Shown here piece after piece: positions 33,972 to 41,947 of a stretch of DNA of 64,000 bases; position 1 is the first letter of the stretch, and each line of letters begins with the position of its first letter. Source of the stretch: Verrucomicrobiota bacterium (GTDB taxonomy: Bacteria; Verrucomicrobiota; Verrucomicrobiia; Limisphaerales; J093); the NCBI GenBank assembly GCA_029556615.1, contig JAKQDD010000002.1, positions 124,001 to 188,000 on the forward strand, written 5' to 3'. Made by a program: the position numbers and the translations under genes. The notes under the pieces are model-generated. The model saw nothing but the letters and a program-made list of their open reading frames with translations, searched no databases and was not told the origin of the DNA.

Positions 33972-34444
33972 GGGGTCATCTCCGGCCACGCCTCGTTCGG
34001 GCGGAAGCCGTTCAGCTTGGCGGGAGGGGTTCGGGGGGTCATGAGGAGCACGACCGTCTGGGCCGGTCCGGCCGGGGGGCGCAGGATGTCGGTGGTCCCC
34101 TTGACCGTGCCGGTCCCCGTCTGGATGACGACCCCGCTGTCGTTGATCCCCAGGAGGGAGACCGAGTAGCTCGGTGCGCCCACGAAGCACTGGGCCGGGA
34201 TCTTGAAGCACCCCTCCAGCGCCGCAGCTCCCCAGCGGTAGGTGACAGGGTAGGGGCCGGGCCGACAGTCCGCGTCTCCCGTCACGTTGACGTAGCGCGT
34301 CTCCAGGCTGAGCGCCGCCACCTTGAGGGTGACGAACGGATACTCGCCACCCCCCTCGCTGCCAAGACCGCACCCCGCGATCCCAAGGAGCAGGGCTCCG
34401 AGGGCGAAGTGGGTCAACAAGGGAGAAGTCTTTCGTGGTCGCAT
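33962..34444 (-). CDS. Predicted lipoprotein
   Basis: This 160-residue protein begins MRPRKTSPLLTHFALGALLL and has lipobox GIAGC with the lipidated Cys at 25. The mature domain is beta-rich with three cysteines (ADCRPGPYPVTYRWGAAALEGCFKIPAQCFVG). The start at 34444 is chosen over an ATG at 34480 because GGAGG sits 9 nt upstream and the signal peptide follows at once. A CAGCTC box lies 52 nt upstream. The predicted +1 at 34458 starts a 14-nt leader whose first bases are that Shine-Dalgarno. Confidence 0.8.
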   Translation of the reverse strand: MRPRKTSPLLTHFALGALLLGIAGCGLGSEGGGEYPFVTLKVAALSLETRYVNVTGDADCRPGPYPVTYRWGAAALEGCFKIPAQCFVGAPSYSVSLLGINDSGVVIQTGTGTVKGTTDILRPPAGPAQTVVLLMTPRTPPAKLNGFRPNEAWPEMTPCQ

Positions 34445-34496
34445 GTAGTGGTACCTCCTCCCTCCAGTGGAGGTAGACATCGGACTTGGAGCTGAC
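34445..34496 (-). promoter_or_regulatory. CAGCTC-class promoter with 14-nt Shine-Dalgarno leader
   Basis: Box GTCAGCTCC at 34496-34488; ATG 52 nt downstream at 34444. With +1 placed 38 nt after the box, the leader would be GGAGGTACCACTAC. Confidence 0.72.
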
Positions 34497-34560
34497 CAAC
34501 GAGGGGCAACGTCAAGGAAAAAATCTACGATTCCTCGGTGCGGGAGTTTCCCGTCGCGGA

Positions 34561-35304
34561 TCACACGGCCGCGGCCTGCTGACCTTCCCGGAAGTCCGCG
34601 AGGTCCTGCTTCCATCCCGTAGGGCGATGTCCCATGAGGCCCAGGTAGTGGACCTTGCCCTTGGCGGGGTTGAAGCTGCGGATCTGCTGCCGGCCGCTCG
34701 GGTCGGCACGCTGGTGCGGACCCGCGACGAGCAGCCACCCACCCCCCTGGGTCTCGCGCCCGAAGTAGGCGTAGCCGCTGTAGTAGGAGACGTGGCGCTT
34801 CATGTCGCCGCGCTCCGCGCCCCGCTGGACGTAGAGCTCCACGACGAGCCTCTGGTCGCTGGACGTGGTCGCCGTCGGGTCCGCGGTGTAGACCATCTCG
34901 AAGCGCGGCGACCCCTCGACGACCTCCGGCTCCGAGTACCGGAACAGCCCCGACCCCGTCGCGACGTTGGCGTTCTGGAGCAGGACCTCCTTGCCGCCCT
35001 GGAACTTCACCGTCACGTCGGGGCCGTTGACCTTGGTGACCTCTCCGACCTCGGAGTCCACGCTGACGTAGGGCATGACCGTCGTGAGGTCCTTGTGCTT
35101 GTTGGCGTCAACCCGCACCTCATCCCCCACCTGGAACCGGGAGCCCGGGCGCTTGACCACGGGGGGTCGCGTCTTCAGGCGCAGCTTGGACTCAGCCCAG
35201 CGGCGCACGTCGTGGCTGGACACGGGGGTGGGGCGGACGTTGAGCGCCCACTCGGCGAAGTCGTAGGTCTCGTCCGCGGCGCTGAGGGATCTCTGGGGGA
35301 ACAT
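34561..35304 (-). CDS. Hypothetical protein with a KOW/SH3-like segment
   Basis: This encodes 247 residues beginning MFPQRSLSAADETYDFAEWA. An excellent AGGAGG lies 6 nt before this ATG, which is preferred over an ATG at 35343. Residues about 55-115 read as a small beta-barrel (FQVGDEVRVDANKHKDL ... GEVTKVNGPDVTVKFQGGKEVLL), like KOW/SH3 modules that bind nucleic acid or proteins. The C-terminal half is beta-rich with GYAYFGRETQGGGWLLV. It lies 35 nt after the preceding minus gene, in the same run as 36892-34561. Confidence 0.65.
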   Translation of the reverse strand: MFPQRSLSAADETYDFAEWALNVRPTPVSSHDVRRWAESKLRLKTRPPVVKRPGSRFQVGDEVRVDANKHKDLTTVMPYVSVDSEVGEVTKVNGPDVTVKFQGGKEVLLQNANVATGSGLFRYSEPEVVEGSPRFEMVYTADPTATTSSDQRLVVELYVQRGAERGDMKRHVSYYSGYAYFGRETQGGGWLLVAGPHQRADPSGRQQIRSFNPAKGKVHYLGLMGHRPTGWKQDLADFREGQQAAAV

Positions 35305-35339
35305 CGTGCCTCCTGACGTGTTCTTGTCCCAAAGAGCGA

Positions 35340-36350
35340 TCATGCAAGATCGCACTCCGCCGGGTCGACCTGCACCAGGCACCCGAGCTCCCGCAGGTAG
35401 CCGCACAGGCGGTCAAGCTCGTCGGTGTGCGCGATGATGGACCGAACCGTCTGAGCCTCACCCCCTCGGTGGTGGATCGGAGGGCCACCGGGGCAGAGGA
35501 CGTGCACCTCCTGCCCCCCCTCGATGAGGAGGGTGTGGTAGGCCGGCAGGTCATCCGGGGCGCGCTCCGGGGGCGGATCAGGGACGATCGAGAGGGGCGC
35601 GGGATCCAGCCCGTCCCCCGCGGCGAGCGCCTGCGCCTCTCGCCACGCGCCCACCCGCGCCGCCCAGCCGAACTCTCGGCCCCCCAGGTCCTCCACGTCG
35701 CGCACCTCCAGCCACGCGGGCTCGTCGAGCGGGTAGCCCGTGAGGTCGGGAGCGACCTTCGCCGCCAGGACGGCGGCGGCCGTCCTCAGGTAGCCGAACT
35801 GGCCGCTCGCCGCGTCGGCCCCCCACAGGTGGATCGTCCAGCTTCGCCAGGGAGCGGCCTGACCGGACCGCGCCTCCCTCGGCTCGACGCGCACGCCGGT
35901 GCGCGCGCGCACCGCCTCGGCCACCAGGTCGAACAGGGGGCGGACGGCGCCGGCGCGCGCCACGCTCGACATCATCCCCACGCCCACCGCGACGACCGCC
36001 CGCTCCTGCCGGGAAGCGTCCGGGGGCGCGAGCGCCCGGGTGGTCCGGTGCTCGAAGTACGCGGGCATCTCCTCGACCACGCCCGGGAGCAGGCGCTGCT
36101 CCCGGGCCCCCGAGATGAGCCTAGCGTCGACGCCGAGGTCCCCCGCCCCCCGCAGGTCCCCCTGCGCGGCGCGCTCCGCCGCGAGCGCACGCGTGGAGGG
36201 GTCCGCGGTGGCGAGCCGGTCCACGCTTGCCCGCTCCGCCTCCATCGCGGAGAGGAGCGGGTTTCGCATGGGGGTCCCGTCCGCGCGCACGCAGTCGACG
36301 CGCGCCCGCGCGATCTCCAGGGCGTGGCTGCGGACGACGATGGCGCTCAT
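35340..36350 (-). CDS. Hypothetical protein
   Basis: This encodes 336 residues beginning MSAIVVRSHALEIARARVDC; the ATG overlaps the previous stop as ATGA. It is Ala/Arg-rich and helical for about 170 residues (GEMEAERASVDRLATADPSTRALAAERAAQ-like), then alpha/beta (WTIHLWGADAASGQFGYLRTAAAVLAAKVA), with a C-terminal domain YHTLLIEGGQEVHVLCPGG ... HTDELDRLCGYLRELGCLVQVD that may be a small ferredoxin-like fold. No catalytic motif is found. Middle gene of a three-gene minus operon. Confidence 0.65.
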   Translation of the reverse strand: MSAIVVRSHALEIARARVDCVRADGTPMRNPLLSAMEAERASVDRLATADPSTRALAAERAAQGDLRGAGDLGVDARLISGAREQRLLPGVVEEMPAYFEHRTTRALAPPDASRQERAVVAVGVGMMSSVARAGAVRPLFDLVAEAVRARTGVRVEPREARSGQAAPWRSWTIHLWGADAASGQFGYLRTAAAVLAAKVAPDLTGYPLDEPAWLEVRDVEDLGGREFGWAARVGAWREAQALAAGDGLDPAPLSIVPDPPPERAPDDLPAYHTLLIEGGQEVHVLCPGGPPIHHRGGEAQTVRSIIAHTDELDRLCGYLRELGCLVQVDPAECDLA

Positions 36351-36892
36351 GGTGTCTCGCCTCCCTTGTCCCCGCCCGTACCGAGGTCGATCGTCCCGTC
36401 CTCGCGGAACTTGAGCGTGGCGCGCGGCGCGACCGTGCGCCCGCTCCGTGGGTCCCAGGGGTCGCGGACCGGCCCTGCCGACGTCGGGGTGGGGGAGCCC
36501 ACCTCCCACACCGACTGCATGGGCACCGCTCGCAGCACGGGACGTCGCGCCGGGGTCGCCAGGGGCACTCCGGCCGGAGTCTCGGACGCCTCCAGGAAGT
36601 TGGGAGGGGACGGTCGCGAGCGCGACCACGCCTCCGCCTCCTCGCGCTTGTCGACGAAGTCGTGCTGGACGATGGGCGCGTACCGCGAGGACTTCGGGTC
36701 CGCCTGCCTGGGGTTCAGCAGGCGCTCGGCCTGGGTGCGCACCCGCTCGCTCAGCGGGTCGCTGCGCCAGCCAGACCGGTCGCACTCGAGGTTCTTGCAC
36801 CGCACGCAGTAGAAGCGCGCCAGCAGGTCCGGGGTGATGTCCGGGGCCTGGGGTCGCATGTCGTCGAGGCAGGTCTGTAGTAGGTCAGGCAT
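36347..36892 (-). CDS. Hypothetical protein with possible zinc knuckle
   Basis: This encodes 181 residues beginning MPDLLQTCLDDMRPQAPDIT. The motif FYCVRCKNLECDRSGW (C29-x2-C32 ... C37) near the N-terminus could bind zinc. The rest is charged and Pro-rich, probably partly disordered (AEAWSRSRPSPPNFLEASETPAG), ending in a Gly/Asp tail. A perfect TATAAT lies 17 nt upstream of the ATG, giving an 11-nt leader without a clear Shine-Dalgarno. First gene of the operon continuing to 34561. Confidence 0.62.
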   Translation of the reverse strand: MPDLLQTCLDDMRPQAPDITPDLLARFYCVRCKNLECDRSGWRSDPLSERVRTQAERLLNPRQADPKSSRYAPIVQHDFVDKREEAEAWSRSRPSPPNFLEASETPAGVPLATPARRPVLRAVPMQSVWEVGSPTPTSAGPVRDPWDPRSGRTVAPRATLKFREDGTIDLGTGGDKGGETP

Positions 36893-36915
36893 CTGCTTGG
36901 GGTGTGGTGATTATA
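36893..36915 (-). promoter_or_regulatory. Consensus -10 (TATAAT) for the 36892 operon
   Basis: TATAAT at 36915-36910 on the minus strand, overlapping the region of the divergent plus-strand promoter. Confidence 0.5.
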
Positions 36916-36921
36916 TCGGGG

Positions 36922-36933
36922 TATCATGCCGGC
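36922..36933 (+). promoter_or_regulatory. TANNNT-class leaderless -10 element
   Basis: TATCAT 36922-36927, 6 nt GCCGGC, ATG 36934. A TTGGGG lies about 19 nt upstream of the hexamer as a possible -35. Confidence 0.6.
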
Positions 36934-37602
36934 ATGAGCGAACTGACCAACAAGTCTCACGAGAACAACGCGCGCACGTCCCTCGACGCCTGGGTGCACG
37001 CGCTGTACCCAGGACTCAGCGGGGACAAGCGAGCGAGCATCGTGGCGCGAGCGATGCAGGTCGCCCGTGAGGACGTGCAGGTGGCGCGCACGAACCCGAA
37101 CCTGCACCGCCCCCCGGAGCCCAAGCCCCGCGACCCCGACCCGGACTCGAACCTCCCCGTCGGGAAGTTCGCCCAGGCCGTCATCAGGCACGCGGCCGAC
37201 ACGAGCGCCTACGGGCAGGAGGTGGACGAGCACGTCGCCCGGTCCGCCATCGCGCACGGTCGCGTGTCCTGCCGCGGGAAGGTCCCCGTTCCCGCCACGG
37301 AGGCTGACCTCGTCGAGCTGCGCCGCATCCTCAACTCCCCCGAGGGCAAGCGGTTCCGTGGCGTCCTGGCGACCGCCTCGTCCGAGTGGGGTCTCCTCAT
37401 CGCCCAGTGGAAGAAGGTGGACGCCGCGATCGAGCTCGGCGAGATGAGCGTAGCGGTGAGCCACGCGGGCCTCGCTCAGGCCAAGCCCGCCACGCGGAAG
37501 TCCGCCCCCAAGAAGCCCCCCGCGGGGAAGCCCGCGGCCAAGAAGCCCCCCGCGGGGAAGCCCAGGACCACGCCCCAGGCTCCCGCCAAGAAGGGCCGCT
37601 AG
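36934..37602 (+). CDS. Hypothetical protein with histone-H1-like Lys/Pro/Ala tail
   Basis: This encodes 222 residues beginning MSELTNKSHENNARTSLDAW. The start is set by TATCAT 6 nt upstream. The N-terminal about 170 residues form helices (AWVHALYPGLSGDKRASIVARAMQVAREDV; SPEGKRFRGVLATASSEWGLLIAQWKKVDAAIEL). The C-terminal about 45 residues are a basic tail with a repeated KKPPAGKP unit encoded by a 30-bp DNA repeat (37510-37563). Such tails are typical of H1-like nucleoid proteins and bind DNA electrostatically. The protein may coat phage or host DNA; no family is recognised for the globular part. Confidence 0.7.
   Translation: MSELTNKSHENNARTSLDAWVHALYPGLSGDKRASIVARAMQVAREDVQVARTNPNLHRPPEPKPRDPDPDSNLPVGKFAQAVIRHAADTSAYGQEVDEHVARSAIAHGRVSCRGKVPVPATEADLVELRRILNSPEGKRFRGVLATASSEWGLLIAQWKKVDAAIELGEMSVAVSHAGLAQAKPATRKSAPKKPPAGKPAAKKPPAGKPRTTPQAPAKKGR
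37510..37563 (+). repeat. 30-bp coding repeat in basic tail
   Basis: Two copies of a unit encoding KKPPAGKP(AA), at about 37510 and 37540; the second copy is truncated by 6 bases. A likely hotspot for tail-length change. Confidence 0.8.
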
Positions 37603-38169
37603 CTACTGCCCGAAGCAGTCCTCACAATCCTCGTCGCGGCAGTGGACTGCGAAGAGGCAACCCTTCGCCTGGGCCTTCTCGTCCGCGGCTGCGCAGTCGT
37701 CGTGGCGGTTGCACGTGTTCGGGGCGTACTTCGGAGGCGGTGGGGGGACGGGCTTCAGCGTCATGAGGTGCTTCCGCACCGAGATCATCTCCTCGTTGCG
37801 GTACAGGCTGGTCACGTAGACGAAGGGCTGCCGCAGGTTGTGTCCGTCGCGGGCGATGCACGCCTCGGCGCCCGCGCGCGTGAGGCACGCCGTCACGAAC
37901 GCGTCGAACTCCTTGTAGCCGACGCGCCGCCACCCGAGGGCCTCCGCCGCCTCCCTCCCGATCTTCTCCAGGTGAGCCGCTTCTTCGAGGTCGGCCTCCG
38001 TGCCCTCCCCGTCGGGGATGACCCAGACGAAGTCGTCGGTGTAGTCGCTCGACACCCCGTATACGCGCTGCTTCTGGAACACGCAGAACAAGGGATCGGC
38101 CGTCGCGGCGTTGTCGTCGGTGTGTAGGTCGCAGGCGACCCGCTCGATCGTCTTCCTGATTTCGCTCAC
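37603..38169 (-). CDS. Hypothetical Cys-rich protein
   Basis: This encodes 188 residues from GTG at 38169 (CAGGAGT upstream; GTGA overlap with the methylase stop). Residues 1-140 are alpha/beta (VYGVSSDYTDDFVWVIPDGEG; LEKIGREAAEALGWRRVGYKEFDAFVTACL). The C-terminal 40 residues hold seven cysteines and two histidines (NTCNRHDDCAAADEKA, CLFAVHC, CEDCFGQ), a likely zinc- or disulfide-bound module. The function is not known. Translational coupling to the Dam-like methylase suggests a linked role in DNA modification or its protection. Confidence 0.65.
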   Translation of the reverse strand: MSEIRKTIERVACDLHTDDNAATADPLFCVFQKQRVYGVSSDYTDDFVWVIPDGEGTEADLEEAAHLEKIGREAAEALGWRRVGYKEFDAFVTACLTRAGAEACIARDGHNLRQPFVYVTSLYRNEEMISVRKHLMTLKPVPPPPPKYAPNTCNRHDDCAAADEKAQAKGCLFAVHCRDEDCEDCFGQ

Positions 38170-39080
38170 GAAAAAAACTCCTGTTGCGTCAAGCTGGGAC
38201 GGAACCAAGACAGGTCTCGGCCTATTAGGAGCTCCGACAGTTTCGTGTTGTGGGTGTTTTGCATGGCTACGCGTTTCACTACGAACGTATGTAGGTTCGC
38301 GATCTCTCGAATCTCTGGGGTGTCGTCGTACGTCAGAAGAACGTCTCCCACGGAGTTACAAGCCACCGCAAAAAGGTGCTTATGGTCCACCTCGTGATGT
38401 CGGTACAGTCGAGATCCAGCCCTCTTGCTTCCATCCTCCGTCGTTCCTGCGGTGTAGGGCGGGTCGATGAAGAAGGCGGTTTGGGGGTCCGTCGCGTGCG
38501 ACTTCATCACCTCAATGCCATCTCCGTGTAGGAAGGTAAACCGGTGGCGCTGACTTCCGATTGCCCTGACGCGTTGGGCTAGCGTTTTCGCATACCAACG
38601 CTGCCCTAAACCCTTCCCATTCTCTCCCCGTTTGGTGAGCGAGGACCCTGGAGCCAGGATGCCTCCATGGTGGGTCCGATTACGAACGATGGTCTGAAAT
38701 GCTTTCTCAGCTGTGTCACAAGGAGTGCGCAGGAGGAGGTCACGCACGTTGTCTATGTTCAGGTCAAAAGACAAGATGCGGCCCGCCAGCCACTCAGATC
38801 CTCCCTCTAGTATCGTTGACCACACTGCCGCTACCTCATCATCAATCTCGGCAAAGATTGTGTGGTCTACGAGACCCTCGAAGACGGCCGTAAGACCCAC
38901 GATCCCGCCTCCTGTGAAGGGCTCGACCAACACGGACGGCCGACGATAGCGTAGCCATTGCCGGATGCGCGGAATCAGCCAAGTTTTCCCCCCTGGATAT
39001 CGGAAGGGACTTCGTTGAGGGATGGTCGATATGTTGACGATCCCCCCACACAGAGGAATCGGCCTTTGACGTCCTGTCAT
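38166..39080 (-). CDS. dam: Dam-like DNA adenine N6-methyltransferase (D12 class, alpha)
   Basis: This 304-residue protein has motif order typical of the Dam/D12 class: FRYPGGK (26-32, motif X), EPFTGGG (53-59, motif I, SAM binding), FLHGDG before motif IV, and the catalytic FFIDPPYT near 203-210 (motif IV). The Dam class methylates adenine N6, most often in GATC, though specificity cannot be read by eye. The gene is clearly AT-richer than its neighbours with different codon choice, a sign of recent transfer. The ATG at 39080 is preferred: TACGAA ends 6 nt upstream. Its stop overlaps the next GTG. No cognate restriction enzyme is visible. Confidence 0.93.
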   Translation of the reverse strand: MTGRQRPIPLCGGIVNISTIPQRSPFRYPGGKTWLIPRIRQWLRYRRPSVLVEPFTGGGIVGLTAVFEGLVDHTIFAEIDDEVAAVWSTILEGGSEWLAGRILSFDLNIDNVRDLLLRTPCDTAEKAFQTIVRNRTHHGGILAPGSSLTKRGENGKGLGQRWYAKTLAQRVRAIGSQRHRFTFLHGDGIEVMKSHATDPQTAFFIDPPYTAGTTEDGSKRAGSRLYRHHEVDHKHLFAVACNSVGDVLLTYDDTPEIREIANLHTFVVKRVAMQNTHNTKLSELLIGRDLSWFRPSLTQQEFFS

Positions 39081-39092
39081 GTCTGGTTCGTA
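39081..39092 (-). promoter_or_regulatory. TANNNT-like leaderless -10 element for dam
   Basis: TACGAA 39092-39087, 6 nt, ATG 39080. The last base is A, not T. Confidence 0.38.
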
Positions 39093-39132
39093 GCACGCGA
39101 GCAAAAACGCGTGCAGCCCTCGATGTTCCCGG

Positions 39133-41871
39133 TTACTCCTGGTTCCGTAGGGTCATCCCGTAGGCGCGTGCGGTGCGTTCAGCGACTTCGCGGCTCGTCT
39201 TGATCGGGGCGTCCTGGGCGTCCAGGATCCCCAGCGTGACGCCCCCCGACTCGACGCGCAGGAGGACGTCCCCGCTGCCTGTACACGCGACGATCATGGA
39301 GGCCACCCGCTCGGCCCAAATCTCCGAGAGCGCTGGAACCTCCAGCACGAGGCAGGCCACCTGGACCGACTTGGGAGGCGCAGACTTCTCTTCGTGCCCC
39401 TTGACCTCGTACCCCAGCGTCTGGCGCTTGAAGAACGGCCGCAGGCACTCGGGGAAGCTCGGGAGGTCCTCCCACCGGTGCCCGTCCTTCTCGGCGTCCT
39501 CGCGCTTCTTGTACTTCTTGTCGCCAACGAACCGGACCTCTCCCGCGCGCATCTCGGTGAGGTTCCAGGGGACCGACCAGTTCGTGCCGATCTCCATGTC
39601 GCAGGTGAGGGGGACGAGCCACTTGAGCTTCACCACGATGCCGTTGCGAGCCATGAGGTCGACGATCACGTCGATCGCCTCCTCCATGATCTCGGCCTCC
39701 ATCTCGAACACGAGCTCGTCGTGCATGCAGGCGATGAGCGGCGCGCGTTCTAGCCACCCGCGACGCCTGAAGTCCTTGTACACCAGGCCCATCGCGAGCT
39801 TGGTGAGGTCGGCCGAGGTCGCCTGGACCGGCCCGTTGAGGGCGTTGCGTTCAGCGGTCGACCGGATGTAGCCGTTCTTGTCGTGGATGCCCGGCGTGGG
39901 GATCCAGCGACCCAGCGCGGAGAAAACTCCACCCACCTGGCGAGCTAGGTCGCGGACGTAGTCCCACCAGGCGCGCAGGCCCGAGTACTTCTCGTCGAAC
40001 TTCTTCTTGATCCGCCAGCCCTCGTTCTTGTCTGCGGTCCCCATCGCGCGGGCCGCCGCGTCCCCCCCGCCCCCGTAGCAGAGGGCGAAGTTCAGGATCT
40101 TGCCCTTGCCTCGCTTGTCCTTCCAGTCGGCGTCGCTCTGGCGGGCTCCGAGCACCTCAATCGCCGTGGAGGCGTGGAGGTCCCCAATGCGGTCGGACCC
40201 GCACTTGGGGCAGCGCGGTGGAGGGGGGTCGGGGGTTTCGACTCCATCTCCGCGAGAGAACTGCATCCCGCACTCTGCGCAGGTGAAGAACGCCTCGACC
40301 CACTTGGGCTCGCGCGACAGGTTGGTCACGATGCGGAGCTCGACGCCCGACATGTCGACGCTCACGATGTAGCGACGCTTCGCGGGCGTGACCCCCTCGG
40401 GGTTGCGCGCCCGGATGCACTCGCGCGTGCGGTTCATGCACTCGGGCCGGTCCTTGCGGGGCGTCGAGATGTTCTGGAAGTTCATCTTCGGCCAGCCCTT
40501 GGGCAGGTTCTTGTCCTGAGGCGAGGCAAAACGTCCCGTCTCCGTCCCGTACTGCTTGAACGGGAAGGCGGCCGTCTCATCCTCGTCGCACTCGTCGTAG
40601 AGAGGCAGGAGCCAGTTGGTGAGCGCGGCGGCGGCCTGCCGTGCCTTGCGGACCTTCTTGACGAACGGGAACTTGTCGCCGTACTCCTCGGCGATCCGCT
40701 CGATCTCCTCCTTGCTGGTGTCGACCTGGGTCTCCTTCTCGGTCATCCGCAGGCCAGGCACGCCCAGCTCGGTGAGCAGGTCGCCAAGCTGCGCGGGGGA
40801 GGTCATCTCGCACACCGCCGGGAACTCCTGCGTCCCCTTGACGATGAGCTCGGTCGGGTCGGGTCCATACAGGTTGGCCGCGAGGTTCCTGCGCTCCGCC
40901 AGCATCTCGTCGAAGGTCTTGCTGACGTCGGGCTTGAAGTTCTCGAAGAGCAGCCGGAAAGCCCCTGGCGCGACGTTGCGCCCGAGGATCGTGCTCGCCT
41001 CCTCGTAGAAGGACCGCACGGCCTCCACCCACTCCCGCTGTCCAAGCTCGATGAGCTCCCGGGCACGCTGGCGGTCGATCCCCACGCGGTTGCGCACCAT
41101 CCAGCGGGTCGCCAGCAGGCATAGCTGCTCGATGCGAATGACCGCGTCCTGCCGGTACTGCGGATGCCCCTCGGCGGGCTGTCGAGCCTTGGGCTCGAAG
41201 TGACGAGCGATCCGGCGATGCAGGATCGCGTCGATGCACCCGTAGGCGAGCACGTCCAGACGTGCGGGGTTCAGGAGCGAGAAGTCGATCTGCGTGGTGC
41301 CCGGCGGGAAGAGGCTCACCAGGTCGATCACCTCCAGCTTGAGGTCCTCCTTGGCGAGGGTCTTGAGGCCGATCTTCTTCCGCGCCGGGTTGGAGAGGTA
41401 GGCGAGCATGAGCCCGTCTCGCCAGGTGGCCACGTCTTCCATCGGGTTCCAGGGCTGCTCGTCGCCGCAGAACTCCAACATCTCTCCGTCGAATGCCCCG
41501 TTGAAGAAGTCGCACGTGGTTTGCTTCTGCTCCATCGCCACCTGGAGACGGTGGAGCTCCCTGGACACCACGCTCCAGGGCACGTTGTGCTCGGACCCCT
41601 CCTGGTGTCGGATCGGCACGTAACCCGCGCGCTTGCCGTCCGGAGACAACGACAGCCCGACGATCTTGTCCATCGTGCGGCCGTTGCGCACCCGCTTGTC
41701 GAGGCCCGTCGTCTCGGAGTCGAGCCCGTACTCCCCGCTCGCGATGCACTCGTCGACGAAGGCGGGCAGCGTCTCAGCGGTCAGGAGGATGAACTCGCAC
41801 TCCTTGGCCCACGCGGGGACCACGGCGATCGGTTGGTTCGGATTCGTATCAAACAGGTCGGCTAGGCTCAT
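39133..41871 (-). CDS. polA: Family A DNA polymerase with 3'-5' exonuclease and zinc-ribbon insertion
   Basis: This encodes 912 residues (920 if it starts at 41895; the ATG at 41871 has TAGTAG 5 nt upstream). The N-terminal proofreading exonuclease shows LDSETTGLD (exo I), FFNGAFDGEML (exo II region) and YGCIDAILH (exo III Y-x3-D). The polymerase domain shows motif A VSVDMSGVELR, motif B RGKGKILNFALCYGGG and motif C MHDELVFE with the catalytic HDE. Between motif A and motif B, about residues 527-557, a CAECG ... CPKCG zinc ribbon is inserted, which ordinary Pol I lacks. This is the likely phage replicase. It is divergent from the 41948 gene. Confidence 0.95.
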   Translation of the reverse strand: MSLADLFDTNPNQPIAVVPAWAKECEFILLTAETLPAFVDECIASGEYGLDSETTGLDKRVRNGRTMDKIVGLSLSPDGKRAGYVPIRHQEGSEHNVPWSVVSRELHRLQVAMEQKQTTCDFFNGAFDGEMLEFCGDEQPWNPMEDVATWRDGLMLAYLSNPARKKIGLKTLAKEDLKLEVIDLVSLFPPGTTQIDFSLLNPARLDVLAYGCIDAILHRRIARHFEPKARQPAEGHPQYRQDAVIRIEQLCLLATRWMVRNRVGIDRQRARELIELGQREWVEAVRSFYEEASTILGRNVAPGAFRLLFENFKPDVSKTFDEMLAERRNLAANLYGPDPTELIVKGTQEFPAVCEMTSPAQLGDLLTELGVPGLRMTEKETQVDTSKEEIERIAEEYGDKFPFVKKVRKARQAAAALTNWLLPLYDECDEDETAAFPFKQYGTETGRFASPQDKNLPKGWPKMNFQNISTPRKDRPECMNRTRECIRARNPEGVTPAKRRYIVSVDMSGVELRIVTNLSREPKWVEAFFTCAECGMQFSRGDGVETPDPPPPRCPKCGSDRIGDLHASTAIEVLGARQSDADWKDKRGKGKILNFALCYGGGGDAAARAMGTADKNEGWRIKKKFDEKYSGLRAWWDYVRDLARQVGGVFSALGRWIPTPGIHDKNGYIRSTAERNALNGPVQATSADLTKLAMGLVYKDFRRRGWLERAPLIACMHDELVFEMEAEIMEEAIDVIVDLMARNGIVVKLKWLVPLTCDMEIGTNWSVPWNLTEMRAGEVRFVGDKKYKKREDAEKDGHRWEDLPSFPECLRPFFKRQTLGYEVKGHEEKSAPPKSVQVACLVLEVPALSEIWAERVASMIVACTGSGDVLLRVESGGVTLGILDAQDAPIKTSREVAERTARAYGMTLRNQE

Positions 41872-41909
41872 GCGGTCTACTACCCGAAAAGCCATCCTTT
41901 GCGTCGATT

Positions 41910-41947
41910 GTCAGCTCTATTTCTCGTCGGAGTCTCGACGAGAACAT
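41910..41947 (+). promoter_or_regulatory. CAGCTC-class leaderless promoter for the 41948 gene
   Basis: Box GTCAGCTCT 41910-41918, 17 nt, CGAC 41936-41939, ATG 41948. Exact fit. Confidence 0.85.

Noticed and set aside
35427-36812. A 461-codon plus-strand frame opposite the 336-aa gene
   Set aside because: It is a shadow of the minus-strand gene: Arg/His/Gly-rich, no promoter box and no motif, while the minus genes have ATGA junctions.
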